Below are positions 7,998 through 17,591 of a stretch of DNA of 44,168 nucleotides, piece by piece. The notes under the pieces were generated by a model. It saw nothing but the letters and a program-made list of their open reading frames with translations, ran no database searches and was not told the origin of the DNA. This DNA comes from Pseudomonadota bacterium (GTDB lineage: Bacteria; Pseudomonadota; Gammaproteobacteria; Burkholderiales; Rhodocyclaceae): contig JAFEDI010000034.1 of NCBI GenBank assembly GCA_018241725.1, positions 1-44,168 on the forward strand, read 5' to 3'. The translations under genes were made by a program, and so were the position numbers. Position 1 is the stretch's first letter, and each line of letters starts with the position of its first letter.

Positions 7998-9353
7998 ATG
8001 AACGAAGTCCGCCTGGAAGAACTGCTGGCCCCCGGCGTCGCCGCCGACGACGTCCCCGAACTTGCCCCGCTGATCCAAGCCCGCCCACTGCTGTCCGCCT
8101 TCAGCACGCTGTTCCACGGTAGCGAGGCCGAAGTGCTGATGCGCCTGCTGGTGCTGCGCGAGATCGGCAAGGAGACCGACGCCCCGCGCTGGGAGCCGGA
8201 ACAACTCCGCCAGCGCTTCTCCTTCCTCGACCACGTCAAGCTCGAAACGGTATTGCGCCGCCTGCGCGGCAACGGCCTCCTGGAGATCGGCGACGACAGC
8301 CTGTACGCGCTGTCCGACCTCGGCCGCAACGCCGTGGCGGCAATCGGCATGATGGTCAGCTTCAGTGCCGAAGACGATCTGGAGCTGGGCTTCCTCACTG
8401 CCCAGCTGGCCGGTCTGCAGGCCGTCGGCAGCGTCACGCCGGAAGCCCTCGGCCACCTGCTCGGCAAGCTCAACGACCTGGCCTGGCATTTCGAGGAGGC
8501 CATCGCATCCGGCTCCGAGTTCCGCATCGCCGATGCCCGCCGCCGCCTGTCCGCCAACACCCGCTGGATCGAGAAGGGCACCGAAGTCCTGCACGAACTG
8601 CTGGCCGACCCCGAGGTGTCCTTCGATCTGGCCCGCATCGCCCAGCGCATCGGCCTCGCCCAGTCGCGCCTGGCCCGCGTGGATGCGGCCTTCCAGCGGG
8701 CGGTGAACAAGATCGAGGCCCAGCGCGTGACCCTCGGCGGCTCCGGCATCTCGTCCAGCGACGTTGCCGCCTGGCTGCGCAGCCTGGACGCCCGCAAACT
8801 GGCCGGCCTGGCCGGCGGCTGCCTCGCCCCGGCACCCGAACTGACCTTGCTGGCTGGCGGCCACGAACTGCTCGACCGCGCCGAGCTGGCGCTGTCGGAA
8901 GAGGCCCGCCAGATGGAAGCCGACATCGCACTACCGACGGCCGAAGAGGCACCGAGCCGCAACCAGCCGGAACAGGAAGACCTGCGCCTGCTGCAGCACT
9001 TCAGCCAGCGCCTGGCGCGTCTCGCCGAACCCGGCCAGGCGCCGGCCAGCCTGGCCAAGGTGGTCACTGGCGGCGGTTTCCCGGCCGCCTCCTACCGCTT
9101 GTCCCTGCTGGCCCTGCTCGCCGACGGCGGCGGCGAAGGCGGCGCAACGCCGGCCGACGGCCCGATAGGCGAGTTCATGCGCCTGCCCCTCGAAGTGCGC
9201 TTCGATGCCACTACCGTAAAGGTTGGCGAAGACGAGATCGCCGCCATGTCCGCCGGCCTAGTCGGCGCCCACGGCAGCCTGCCGGCCCCCGAAGTGGTGC
9301 CTGTCCTAGACGCCGCCACCAAATCCTCCGCATCCCTTTCCGACCCAGCCTGA
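7998..9353 (+). CDS. Kleisin / MksF (JetA)-like condensin subunit
   Basis: This 451-residue protein shows an N-terminal winged-helix region (about residues 45-120; RRLRGNGLLEIGDDSLYALS is a typical recognition-helix/wing segment), a long helical middle, and an acidic, low-complexity C-terminal end. No membrane segment or enzyme motif is present. Its place as first of three overlapping genes, before a small double-winged-helix protein and an SMC ATPase, is the MukF/MksF/JetA position. By family knowledge a kleisin bridges the two SMC heads and binds KITE proteins. Similarity is at the level of architecture and order rather than clear sequence identity. Its TGA overlaps the next ATG (TGATG at 9351-9355). 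Confidence 0.65.
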   Translation: MNEVRLEELLAPGVAADDVPELAPLIQARPLLSAFSTLFHGSEAEVLMRLLVLREIGKETDAPRWEPEQLRQRFSFLDHVKLETVLRRLRGNGLLEIGDDSLYALSDLGRNAVAAIGMMVSFSAEDDLELGFLTAQLAGLQAVGSVTPEALGHLLGKLNDLAWHFEEAIASGSEFRIADARRRLSANTRWIEKGTEVLHELLADPEVSFDLARIAQRIGLAQSRLARVDAAFQRAVNKIEAQRVTLGGSGISSSDVAAWLRSLDARKLAGLAGGCLAPAPELTLLAGGHELLDRAELALSEEARQMEADIALPTAEEAPSRNQPEQEDLRLLQHFSQRLARLAEPGQAPASLAKVVTGGGFPAASYRLSLLALLADGGGEGGATPADGPIGEFMRLPLEVRFDATTVKVGEDEIAAMSAGLVGAHGSLPAPEVVPVLDAATKSSASLSDPA

Positions 9354-10063
9354 TGGAACAACAGATCCGGACCCTCACCGCGCGCCTGCTGGCCAGCCGC
9401 AGCCTCCCGCGTACCGACCCGCTGGTGCGCCGTGCGCTGGTGGACGAGACCTTCCGCGTGGAGCTCGACGCCCGTCTCGCCGCCGTTGGCCTGCAGCTCA
9501 TCGACAACCCCTACGCCGAGCACGTCGCCACCGCCCTCACCGAGGACATGCACGAGCCGGTGTTCGGCGCCACCCGCGAGTACGCCGCCAGCAACATCGG
9601 CCTGACCCGCGACCAGCTGGCGCTGCTGGTGGTCATCTGGGCGCTGATCATCCTGCCCAAGCGCGAACGCCAGGTGAATCGCCAGAAGCTCGGCGACGAC
9701 GGCCAGGGCGACATGTTCAGCAAGGATGCCCCGGTGGAGCGTGGCGACGCCGTCTCCAGCCCCATCGTCGAAGCCTCCCTACTGGCCGACTTCGCCAACA
9801 CCCTGGGCCACAAGACCTACGTGCAGGGCAAGCTGCTGTCCCGCCTGGCCCAGCTCGGCTTTATCGAACGCAAGGCCGGCATGATCCACGAAGGCCCGCT
9901 GCTCGACGTACTGCTCGACTACCGCACCCTCGCCGACCGCATCGTGCACGGCACCCTCGGCGAAGTGCTGGCCCAGGCCGGTCACCCGCTGCCCAGCCTC
10001 GAGGCCTTTGCCGACGATGACGTCGCCCATGTCGAAGAAGCCGACGCGGAGGACGACTACTAA
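9353..10063 (+). CDS. KITE / MksE (JetB)-like condensin subunit
   Basis: The 236-residue acidic protein contains two segments that look like winged helices (about 70-110 and 150-185, e.g. LLSRLAQLGFIERKAG) and ends in a strongly acidic tail. KITE proteins (MukE, MksE, ScpB, JetB) are tandem winged-helix dimers that bind the kleisin; size, order and features fit. It overlaps both neighbours by one base (TGATG at the start, TAATG at the end), which implies translational coupling and fixed stoichiometry. I cannot exclude a more distant winged-helix adaptor. Confidence 0.65.
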   Translation: MEQQIRTLTARLLASRSLPRTDPLVRRALVDETFRVELDARLAAVGLQLIDNPYAEHVATALTEDMHEPVFGATREYAASNIGLTRDQLALLVVIWALIILPKRERQVNRQKLGDDGQGDMFSKDAPVERGDAVSSPIVEASLLADFANTLGHKTYVQGKLLSRLAQLGFIERKAGMIHEGPLLDVLLDYRTLADRIVHGTLGEVLAQAGHPLPSLEAFADDDVAHVEEADAEDDY

Positions 10064-12864
10064 TGTTCCACATCAAGCAACTCGAACTGGTCCACTGGGA
10101 CTACTGGCGCCGATTCAGCCTGCCGCTGGACGCCCAGATCATCACCATCGTCGGCCCCAACGGCTCCGGCAAGACCACCCTCCTCGACGCCCTGCGCACC
10201 CTGTTCGGCCTGCGCTGCTCCGGCAAGCGCGACTTCCGCCGCTATGTGCGCCGCGCCAACCGCAGCTTCGCATGGATCCGCGCGGTGGTCGCCAACAAGC
10301 CCGGCAGCACCGGCAAGCGACCATTCTTCCCATGCCTGAAGGACGAGGTCACCCTGGCCTGCCGTATCCGCCGCGCCGGCGGCGACTGGACCCGCGACTA
10401 CGCCATCGCCGACGGCGACGTGCCCATCGAGGCGCTGGAAGCCAACGAGAACAAGGCCATCGAATGGGTCGGCTACCGGGACTACCAGAGCCGCCTGGCC
10501 TGGGGCGGCCTGACGCCGGCCATCGCCAAGGTGCTGGCGCTGGAGCAGGGCGACACCGACAAGCTTTGCGAATACTCGCCGAAGGCGCTGCTCGAACTGG
10601 TCTTCGACGTGTTCGGCGACAAGGAGGTGCTCGACAACTACGCCGCCGCCCGCGAAGAGCAGAGCAACGCCGAGAAGGAGCTCGAAGCCCTCGGCCTCGA
10701 CCTCGACCGCCTGCGCGCCCAGGCAGAAGCCAAGCGCCTGGAAGCCGACCGCTTCCTTGAATGGAAGCAGCTCAACGACGAAGCCGGCGCCCTCTCCACT
10801 GAGATCGTGCCACGCCTGGAAGCCGCCGAGCTGATGCGCGACATCGAGCAGGCCCGCGCCGACATCGCCCGCGGCCGCCTCGACTTCCAGAAAGGCGACG
10901 AGGAGCTGGCCGGCCACAAGGCCCGCACCGCCGAGGTGGAAGCCGAGAAGGCCGCCGCCGAAACGGAACGCAAGGCCGCCCGCAGCCGCGAGCTGGAAGC
11001 CGAGAAAGCCCACCTCACCGCCCACGATGAAGTCCGCGACTTCGACAAGCTGCTCGCCGAGCGCTCGGCCCTGCGCGCCCGCCTGGCCCGCGAAGCCGGC
11101 GACGGCGCGGTGGACCTGGAGGCCGCCTACGCCAAGGCCGATGCCCGCCTGCTCACGTTGCAGCGCCAGGAGCGGGCCGCCATCGCCGCCTTCGAGGAAA
11201 AGACCACCCAGCTGCGTGCCACCCGCGAGCATCGCGGCCCGCCGCCCGACGGCGAGGTCAGCCGCTTCCGCAAGCGCCTCGGCGACGCCGGCATCGCCCA
11301 CCGGGCCCTGTCCGAAATCATCGAGGTCACCGACCCGGACTGGCAGGGTGCCGTCGAAGCCGTACTGCGCCCTTACCGCAACGTGATCCTGCTCGAACGG
11401 GAACAGGACCGCCACGCCGCCTGGGCGCTGGGCGAGCAGGAACGCTTCCGCCACTTCATCGTGCCGGAGCTGGAGCCCGCGCCGCCGGCCGTCGACGGCT
11501 CCCTAGCCGAAGTCATCCGCTTCGCCGACGACGTGCCGCGCTGGCTGGCCGACCTGCTCAACCGCATCCAGCGCGTCGAGGACGCCGACTCCGCCCGCCA
11601 CCTGCCCAAGGAGACCGAGTGGATCACCCGCGACGGCTACCACCGGGAACGCCGCGGTGCCCGCCACCTTGGCAAACCGACCGAATTCCATTTCGGTGAG
11701 CTGGCCCGCAGCGCCCGCCTCAAACAGCTCGACGCCGACATGCACAGCATCGACGCCCGCCTGCGCGAGCTGCGCCCCGAACTGGATGCCGCCAAGGAAG
11801 AAGCCGACGCCCTGCGCGCCCGCCTGCACGGCATCGAAGCCGCCCAGCTGCTGGCCGCCCGCGCAGAAGCATTTGAGCGGGCCGAAGCTGCACTGCCCGG
11901 TGCCAGGGCACGCCTCACCGCAGCCATCGCCGCCCGCGCCGAAGCCAAGGGCGACGTGGACAAGATCGACCAGCGCCTGCGCGGCATCGACATCGAACTC
12001 GACCGCCGCAAGCGCGAGATCTCCTCCCTGGCCCGCAAGGCCCAGGAGCTCGCCGAGACCGCAGCTCCCCGCCGCCGCGAACAGGCACGCCGCATCCAGC
12101 GCCTGCGCCAGCTGCGCCGTGGGATGCCGGCCGACTGGCGCGAGCCGCAACAAACCGCACTGCTGGTGGACAAGTACGGCGATGCCCGCGGCGCACGCGC
12201 CGACCTCGAACGCCTGCGCCAGCGCCTCAACGACGGCGACTGGATCACCGACGACACGGTGTTGACCCTGGCCGGCCGCCTGAAGACCGATCTGCAGCAG
12301 CGCGAACGGGACTACGCCGAGCGGGAAGCCTATTTCGCGACGACCCGCCGCCTCACCTCCGACGCCCGCGCCGCCTACATCGCCAAGCTGCGCATTACGG
12401 TCCGCCAGTACGGCAAGAACCTGCGCGCCCTCGGCGACCTTGCCAACGTGGACGTGGACTGCCCGGTACCGATGCTCGAGAACGACGACCGGGCACTGGC
12501 CTCCGCCGGCCTCGAGGTGCGTTTCGACTTCGACCGCAAGGGCGCCGTCGGCCTCAACGACGGCGAGGCCTCCGGCGGCCAGCAGGTCATGAAGTCACTG
12601 ATCCTGTTGATCGCCCTGTTGATGGACGAAGCCCGCCCCGGCGGCTTCGTGTTCATCGACGAGCCGTTTGCGCACCTGGACATCGCCAACATCGACCGCG
12701 TCGGCACCTTCCTGCGCGCCACCCGCGCCCAGTACCTGATCACCACACCGGTCACCCACAACGCCAACGTTTTTGCGCCGGCCCAGCTCACGCTGGTCAC
12801 CCGCAAGAAGAAGCCTGGCGACGACTGGGCGCCGCCGATCGGCTTGATCCAACGAAACGTCTGA
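10063..12864 (+). CDS. SMC-family ATPase (MksB/JetC-like)
   Basis: A 933-residue SMC protein: Walker A GPNGSGKT at residues 31-38, a Q-loop-containing head half, a long coiled coil (about 190-380), a compact hinge-like domain (about 395-545, containing DPDWQGAVEAVLRPYRNVIL), a returning coiled coil (about 560-750), and the C-terminal head half with signature ASGGQQ (836-841) and Walker B FVFIDEP (D866, E867) followed by the D-loop HLD. The signature is SGGQQ rather than the usual SGGE. It is shorter than canonical SMC or MukB (about 1,150-1,480 residues). With the two upstream genes it should form an SMC-kleisin-KITE complex that extrudes or compacts DNA. A perfect terminator follows. Confidence 0.85.
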   Translation: MFHIKQLELVHWDYWRRFSLPLDAQIITIVGPNGSGKTTLLDALRTLFGLRCSGKRDFRRYVRRANRSFAWIRAVVANKPGSTGKRPFFPCLKDEVTLACRIRRAGGDWTRDYAIADGDVPIEALEANENKAIEWVGYRDYQSRLAWGGLTPAIAKVLALEQGDTDKLCEYSPKALLELVFDVFGDKEVLDNYAAAREEQSNAEKELEALGLDLDRLRAQAEAKRLEADRFLEWKQLNDEAGALSTEIVPRLEAAELMRDIEQARADIARGRLDFQKGDEELAGHKARTAEVEAEKAAAETERKAARSRELEAEKAHLTAHDEVRDFDKLLAERSALRARLAREAGDGAVDLEAAYAKADARLLTLQRQERAAIAAFEEKTTQLRATREHRGPPPDGEVSRFRKRLGDAGIAHRALSEIIEVTDPDWQGAVEAVLRPYRNVILLEREQDRHAAWALGEQERFRHFIVPELEPAPPAVDGSLAEVIRFADDVPRWLADLLNRIQRVEDADSARHLPKETEWITRDGYHRERRGARHLGKPTEFHFGELARSARLKQLDADMHSIDARLRELRPELDAAKEEADALRARLHGIEAAQLLAARAEAFERAEAALPGARARLTAAIAARAEAKGDVDKIDQRLRGIDIELDRRKREISSLARKAQELAETAAPRRREQARRIQRLRQLRRGMPADWREPQQTALLVDKYGDARGARADLERLRQRLNDGDWITDDTVLTLAGRLKTDLQQRERDYAEREAYFATTRRLTSDARAAYIAKLRITVRQYGKNLRALGDLANVDVDCPVPMLENDDRALASAGLEVRFDFDRKGAVGLNDGEASGGQQVMKSLILLIALLMDEARPGGFVFIDEPFAHLDIANIDRVGTFLRATRAQYLITTPVTHNANVFAPAQLTLVTRKKKPGDDWAPPIGLIQRNV

Positions 12865-12868
12865 GCGG

Positions 12869-12890
12869 GGCGGCGGAACAATCCGCCGCC
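12869..12890 (+). terminator. Terminator after the SMC gene
   Basis: A 9-bp perfect stem GGCGGCGGA (12869-12877) with TCCGCCGCC (12882-12890), loop ACAA, lies five bases after the SMC stop codon. There is no long T-tract. It closes the four-gene block and separates it from the GGDEF gene. Confidence 0.65.
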
Positions 12891-13027
12891 TCATAATGAC
12901 AAAAACATGCTACAAAGGAAAAAAACGTGCGATAAGCACTGCACCACCCGCTCGCTGCCTATTTTGGGCTTCAGAATTCACCGCGACGGACGTTAATCGG
13001 CCCTCAAGACCCAGACCCGACCCATTC

Positions 13028-14128
13028 ATGCGCCAGCCCCCGGCGGCTCCGCCCGATCCCTCCCGCACTCTCGCGCTTCTTGCCGGCGCCGAAGCCCTTT
13101 CGCGCATCCGGGATCTGCGCGAGATCTACCGCCACACCGCCGAGACAGCCATGCGCTTTCTCGAAGGCAGCTACGGCCTGCTCTTCGCCGTGCGCTTCAC
13201 GCCGCCGGAGCTCACCGTAGGGCTGCTCGGCTACTGCGTCGCCGACAGCACCGCCACCTACTGGGACGACGTCTGCGACGGCCAGTCCTGGCTGCCGGTA
13301 GATCCGCTGCTGTCCAGCTGCCTGCACGCCGATTTCGGCCATGCAGCGGTTCGCGAAGGCGACACCTGGCGCCTGGCCTTTGCCGTCGGCGCCCTCGGCC
13401 AGGCCCGCTGGGTGCTGGAGATCCATAGCCCCAAGGAACCCACCGAGGCCGACTGCGCCGCCCTCGGCCTGTTCCTGCGCTGCTTCGACAACCAGCACCA
13501 CGGCTGGGAATACGCCAACCTCGACACCCTCACGCGACTCCTCAACCGGCGTACCTTCGACGACGATTTCGAACGCCTCATCGCCGCCGCCGAGCAGGCT
13601 GAACAAGCCCGCCTCGATGCCAGTGATCGCCGCGAGTACGGCCTCACAGTCAGCCAGCCATGCTGGCTCGCCGTGGCCGACATCGACCACTTCAAGAGCA
13701 TCAACGACAACTACGGCCACCTGTTCGGCGACGAAGTGCTGCTGCGCATTGCAGACCTGATGCGCCAGAGCTTCCGCAACCACGACAAGCTGTTCCGCTT
13801 CGGCGGCGAGGAGTTCGTGGTGATGCTGCGCAATGTCACCGAAGACAACGTGCAGGGCATCTTCGACCGCTTTCGCGAAGCCGTCGCCCAGCACGAGTTC
13901 CCGCGTGTCGGGCGCGTGGCCTGCTCAGTGGGCTTCGCGCGCATCGATCCACGCCTATCGCCGGCCGAACTCCTCGGCCGCGCCGACGAAGCCCTTTACT
14001 ACTCAAAAGAACACGGCCGCAACCAGGTCAATGGCTACGACGAGCTGGTGATGAGCGGCAAACTGCGCCTCACCATCCCGGCCGGTCAGGCAGAGATCCA
14101 GTCCGACATCGACGAGATCTTCCTGTAA
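13028..14128 (+). CDS. Diguanylate cyclase with GAF-like sensor
   Basis: The 366-residue protein has an N-terminal region (about 10-165) that resembles a GAF-type sensor and a C-terminal GGDEF domain. The active-site motif is GGEEF at residues 259-263, preceded by DIDHFKSINDNYGH, and an intact allosteric I-site RNHD lies five residues before GGEEF, so product-inhibited synthesis of cyclic di-GMP is expected. There are no membrane segments: a cytoplasmic sensor. I prefer ATG 13028; the frame is open upstream to ATG 12896, but that extension is low-complexity, unlike the family and lacks a ribosome binding site. It is transcribed after the SMC block terminator and before lysS; I see no functional link to either. 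Confidence 0.88.
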   Translation: MRQPPAAPPDPSRTLALLAGAEALSRIRDLREIYRHTAETAMRFLEGSYGLLFAVRFTPPELTVGLLGYCVADSTATYWDDVCDGQSWLPVDPLLSSCLHADFGHAAVREGDTWRLAFAVGALGQARWVLEIHSPKEPTEADCAALGLFLRCFDNQHHGWEYANLDTLTRLLNRRTFDDDFERLIAAAEQAEQARLDASDRREYGLTVSQPCWLAVADIDHFKSINDNYGHLFGDEVLLRIADLMRQSFRNHDKLFRFGGEEFVVMLRNVTEDNVQGIFDRFREAVAQHEFPRVGRVACSVGFARIDPRLSPAELLGRADEALYYSKEHGRNQVNGYDELVMSGKLRLTIPAGQAEIQSDIDEIFL

Positions 14129-14243
14129 TCCCCTCCATCTTGAGCCCAGCCGCGACGGGCGGGCCAGAATATGTCAAAATTCAGGGCTTTGCGGCATTCC
14201 GCGCATCTCGCCGCGCCCATTTCGTTGATTTGAAGAGCCCATC

Positions 14244-15743
14244 ATGTCCGACCAGACCTCCTCGCCCGCCCAGGATGAAAACCACCTGATCGCCGAGCGC
14301 CGGCAAAAACTCGCCGAATGGCGTGCCACCGGCAAGGCGTATCCGAACGACTTCTCCCGGGAAAACACCGCCGGCAAGCTCGACGAGGTCTATGGCGAGA
14401 AATCCGCCGAAGAACTCGAAGCCATCCCGGTCGAGGTCAAGGTCGCCGGCCGCATCATGCTCAAGCGCGTGATGGGCAAGGCCAGCTTCATCACCATCCA
14501 GGACCTGTCCGGGCGCATCCAGCTGTACGTCACCCGCGATGGCATCGGCGAGGACGTCTACGCCGACTTCAAGCACTGGGACATCGGCGACATCGTCGGC
14601 ACCGTCGGCACCCTGTTCCGCACCAAGACCGGCGAACTGTCGATCAAGAGCAGCGAGCTGCGCCTCCTCACCAAGAGCCTGCGTCCGCTGCCCGACAAGT
14701 TCCACGGCCTCGCCGACGTCGAGACCAAGTACCGCCAGCGCTACGTGGACCTCATCATGAATGAGGAATCCCGCCACACCTTCGTAGCCCGCAGCCGCCT
14801 GATCCAGTCGATCCGCAACTACATGACCGGCCACGGCTTCCTCGAAGTCGAGACGCCGATGATGCACCCCATCCCCGGCGGCGCCGCGGCCAAGCCCTTC
14901 GTCACCCACCACAACGCCCTCGACATGCAGCAGTTCCTGCGCATCGCGCCGGAGCTCTACCTCAAGCGCCTGGTGGTCGGTGGCTTCGAGAAGGTCTTCG
15001 AGGTCAACCGCAACTTCCGCAACGAAGGCCTGTCGCCGCGCCACAACCCCGAATTCACGATGATGGAGTTCTACGAGGCCTACGCGGACTACCGCAGCCT
15101 CATGGACTTCACCGAAGGCCTTCTGCGCCACGCCGCCCGCGAGGCCTTGGGCACCGAGGTGTTCACCTATCAGGGCCGCGAGCTGGACCTGTCCAAGCCC
15201 TTCCATCGCCTGACCATCGTCGAGGCGATCCGCAAGCACCACCCCGGCTTCACCGACGCCCAACTGGGCGACGCCGAGTGGCTCAAGCAGAAAATCAAGG
15301 ACTTCGGCGAGAAGGTCAAGCCGGGCGGCCTCGGCAGCCTGCAACTGCAACTCTTCGAAGCCTGCGCCGAAGCCGAGACCTGGGAGCCGACCTTCATCAT
15401 CGACTACCCGGTCGAAGTCAGCCCGCTGGCCCGCGCCTCAGACAGCAACCCGGACATCACCGAGCGCTTCGAGCTGTTCATCGTCGGCCGCGAGATCGCC
15501 AACGGCTTCTCCGAGCTCAACGACCCCGAAGACCAGGCTGCCCGCTTCCAGGCCCAGGCCAAGGCCAAGGACGCCGGCGACGAGGAAGCCATGTACTACG
15601 ACGCCGATTACATCCGCGCACTGGAGTACGGCCTGCCCCCGACCGGCGGCTGCGGCATCGGCATCGACCGCCTGATCATGCTGCTGACCGACAGCCCGGC
15701 AATCCGCGACGTGATCCTGTTCCCGCAGATGCGTCCGGAGTAA
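14244..15743 (+). CDS. lysS: Lysyl-tRNA synthetase, class II
   Basis: The 499-residue protein has an N-terminal OB-fold anticodon-binding domain (about 65-145) and a class II catalytic core: motif 2 [18 protein letters not shown] and motif 3 [16 protein letters not shown] near the C-terminus. It charges tRNA-Lys in the cytoplasm. Length equals the usual bacterial enzyme (about 500). Many proteobacteria have lysS directly after prfB; here about 7.6 kb separates them. ATG 14244 fits the family N-terminus. A strong terminator follows at 15771. Confidence 0.97.
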   Translation: MSDQTSSPAQDENHLIAERRQKLAEWRATGKAYPNDFSRENTAGKLDEVYGEKSAEELEAIPVEVKVAGRIMLKRVMGKASFITIQDLSGRIQLYVTRDGIGEDVYADFKHWDIGDIVGTVGTLFRTKTGELSIKSSELRLLTKSLRPLPDKFHGLADVETKYRQRYVDLIMNEESRHTFVARSRLIQSIRNYMTGHGFLEVETPMMHPIPGGAAAKPFVTHHNALDMQQFLRIAPELYLKRLVVGGFEKVFEVNRNFRNEGLSPRHNPEFTMMEFYEAYADYRSLMDFTEGLLRHAAREALGTEVFTYQGRELDLSKPFHRLTIVEAIRKHHPGFTDAQLGDAEWLKQKIKDFGEKVKPGGLGSLQLQLFEACAEAETWEPTFIIDYPVEVSPLARASDSNPDITERFELFIVGREIANGFSELNDPEDQAARFQAQAKAKDAGDEEAMYYDADYIRALEYGLPPTGGCGIGIDRLIMLLTDSPAIRDVILFPQMRPE

Positions 15744-15770
15744 ACCCTCGCGGCCTCCCGGCTCCATCGC

Positions 15771-15800
15771 AATGCCCGGTCACTCGAACCGGGCATTTTT
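15771..15800 (+). terminator. Rho-independent terminator of lysS
   Basis: AATGCCCGGT (15771-15780) pairs perfectly with ACCGGGCATT (15788-15797), loop of seven bases, and runs into TTTTT (15796-15800). It lies between convergent lysS and the flotillin gene. Confidence 0.88.
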
Positions 15801-15859
15801 CCGTCCACTCCCCGGCGCACCGCATTGGCATGAAGGTGCGGACGCATCACGCCGAAGGC

Positions 15860-17545
15860 TCAGGCCTGTACTTCAGGTGCCTTCAGTAGGGACGACAAGG
15901 CGGTGGCCACGCCGGTGATGCCTTCGTTGGAGAGACCCGCGTCCTTCATCACCGCGTCGACAATGGGTTTGGCGATCTGATACTGGAGCGCCGAATTCAT
16001 CACTTGCTCGGGGAAGGTTGCGCCACCCGGGGCTGATGCGGCGCCGTTGGCACCTGTGCCCGTCGCGCCGGGCATGCCAGCAACCTGGAAGATGCGGATC
16101 GAGTCGATCTTCTCCATCGGGCGCACAGCCTGTTCGAGTATCTGCGGGAGCTGCTGCAACAGCAGGGTACGAACCTGCAGGTCTACCTGCGCCGCCGACA
16201 GCGTGTTGAGCGCCTCGTTGATCGCCCGCTTGCCTTCCGCTTCTGCCAGCGAGGCGGCTTGCCGGGCGCGGGCCTCGATCGTGATCGCCTCAGCCCGATC
16301 CATGGCGGCCTCCTTCTCGGCCGATGCCGATACCTTCACCGCAATAGCGCTCTGTTCCGCTTCCTTCGACGCCTCGATCAGTTGGATGTCCTTGTCCCGT
16401 TCGGCAACGGCGACCTGACGGGCGGTGGTCACCGCTTCCTCGGCCTTTACGGCCTCAGCCCGCGCGCAGTTGGCCGCGGCGTCGGCGTCGGATTGCTCGC
16501 GGGACTTGTTGGCGATCGCGATCTGCGTGTCCTGGCGGGCGATCTCGACCTGTTTGCGTTGTTCGGCGCGCTGCATCTCGGTCTGGCGCTCGAGTTCGAT
16601 CTCGCGGGTCTGGATCACCAGGTTCTTCTCGATCTCCGCCGCCTTGATCTCGCGTTCGGCTTCGATGCGCTTCTGGCTGACCTGGCGCTCCGCCTCGATC
16701 TTGGCCGCTTCAGCCTCGCGGCTGCGTTCGGCTTGCTGGGAGGCGATCAGGGCCACCTGCTCGGCACGGCTCACCTCGATCTCGCGCTGCTGGGCGAGCG
16801 TCGCGAATTCCTGGTCCTTCTCGATGGTGAGCTTCTGGCGGGTTGCGTCCAGGTTCTTGGTGCGAACCTGCACCTCGGTGTCCTGCTCGACGTCGTTGCG
16901 CTGCTTGCGCCGGGCTTCCGTCTGCTCGGTCAGACGGGTGAGGCCTTCGGCATCGAAGGCGTTGTTCGGATTGAAGAACTGTTTGTCTGTCTGGTCCAGG
17001 CTGGTCAGCGAAACCGACTCAAGCTCCAGCCCGTTCTTTTCCAGGTCTTCGGCGACGGCGTTCTGGACGGCCTGAACGAAATCGCGCCGCTTGTCCTGCA
17101 GTTCCTGGATGGTCATGGTTGCCGCGGTCGCACGCAGGGAATCCACGAACTTATCCTCGACCAAGGCCTTCAGTTCGTCCGGGCTCATGGTCCGCGCGCC
17201 GAGGGTCTGGGCCGCAATGCTGACGGCCTCCTCCGTCTGCTTGACCCGCACGAAGAAAGCCGCGGTGACGTCCACCCGCATCCGGTCGCGGGTGATCAGG
17301 CTTTCACGCTCTCGCCGCACGACCTCGAGCTTGAGGGTGTTCATGTTGACCAGGACCCGCTCATGGAAGACCGGCAGCACGATCGCCCCGCCGTCCATGA
17401 TGACGCGCTGGCCGCCGAGGCCGGTGCGGACAAAGGCGGTCTCCTTCGTAGAGCGCTTGTACAGCCGGGCAAAGACAATGCCGACCGCGAGTAACGAGAT
17501 AAGCAGGATGGCTGCGAGGATCAGCAGTTCGAACAGGTTGCTCAT
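15860..17545 (-). CDS. yqiK: YqiK-type flotillin
   Basis: The 561-residue protein has one N-terminal membrane segment (about 5-27), an SPFH/PHB domain (about 30-190), a long Glu/Ala-rich coiled coil (about 200-440) full of EAEAA/RQ repeats, and a C-terminal region with a Gly/Ala-rich patch. This is the bacterial flotillin (YqiK) architecture; such proteins oligomerise in membrane microdomains and influence fluidity and stress tolerance. It is the last gene of an operon of RHH-like protein, PspA and YqiJ-like protein, 46 bases after the latter. In other bacteria flotillins pair with NfeD/YqiJ proteins, as here. Confidence 0.9.
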   Translation of the reverse strand: MSNLFELLILAAILLISLLAVGIVFARLYKRSTKETAFVRTGLGGQRVIMDGGAIVLPVFHERVLVNMNTLKLEVVRRERESLITRDRMRVDVTAAFFVRVKQTEEAVSIAAQTLGARTMSPDELKALVEDKFVDSLRATAATMTIQELQDKRRDFVQAVQNAVAEDLEKNGLELESVSLTSLDQTDKQFFNPNNAFDAEGLTRLTEQTEARRKQRNDVEQDTEVQVRTKNLDATRQKLTIEKDQEFATLAQQREIEVSRAEQVALIASQQAERSREAEAAKIEAERQVSQKRIEAEREIKAAEIEKNLVIQTREIELERQTEMQRAEQRKQVEIARQDTQIAIANKSREQSDADAAANCARAEAVKAEEAVTTARQVAVAERDKDIQLIEASKEAEQSAIAVKVSASAEKEAAMDRAEAITIEARARQAASLAEAEGKRAINEALNTLSAAQVDLQVRTLLLQQLPQILEQAVRPMEKIDSIRIFQVAGMPGATGTGANGAASAPGGATFPEQVMNSALQYQIAKPIVDAVMKDAGLSNEGITGVATALSSLLKAPEVQA

Positions 17546-17591
17546 GAATGGGTTTTCCTTGTATTTGCTTCGGGAGCGCCGCCGTGGGCGC

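Noticed and set aside
10060-11454. Long antisense open frame (464 codons) opposite the SMC gene, and similar long antisense frames opposite lysS, prfB, dmpN and others
   Set aside because: They mirror the codon structure of strongly coding genes in high-GC DNA, have Val/Gly/Ala/Leu-rich products with no recognisable domain, and lack promoters or ribosome binding sites.
12896-13027. Longer N-terminus for the diguanylate cyclase
   Set aside because: The extra 44 residues are unlike the family, cross the likely promoter area and have no ribosome binding site.
12865-15743. A JetD-like nuclease completing a Wadjet defence system
   Set aside because: The genes after the SMC ATPase are a GGDEF cyclase and lysS; neither is a nuclease, and no other candidate is within the block.
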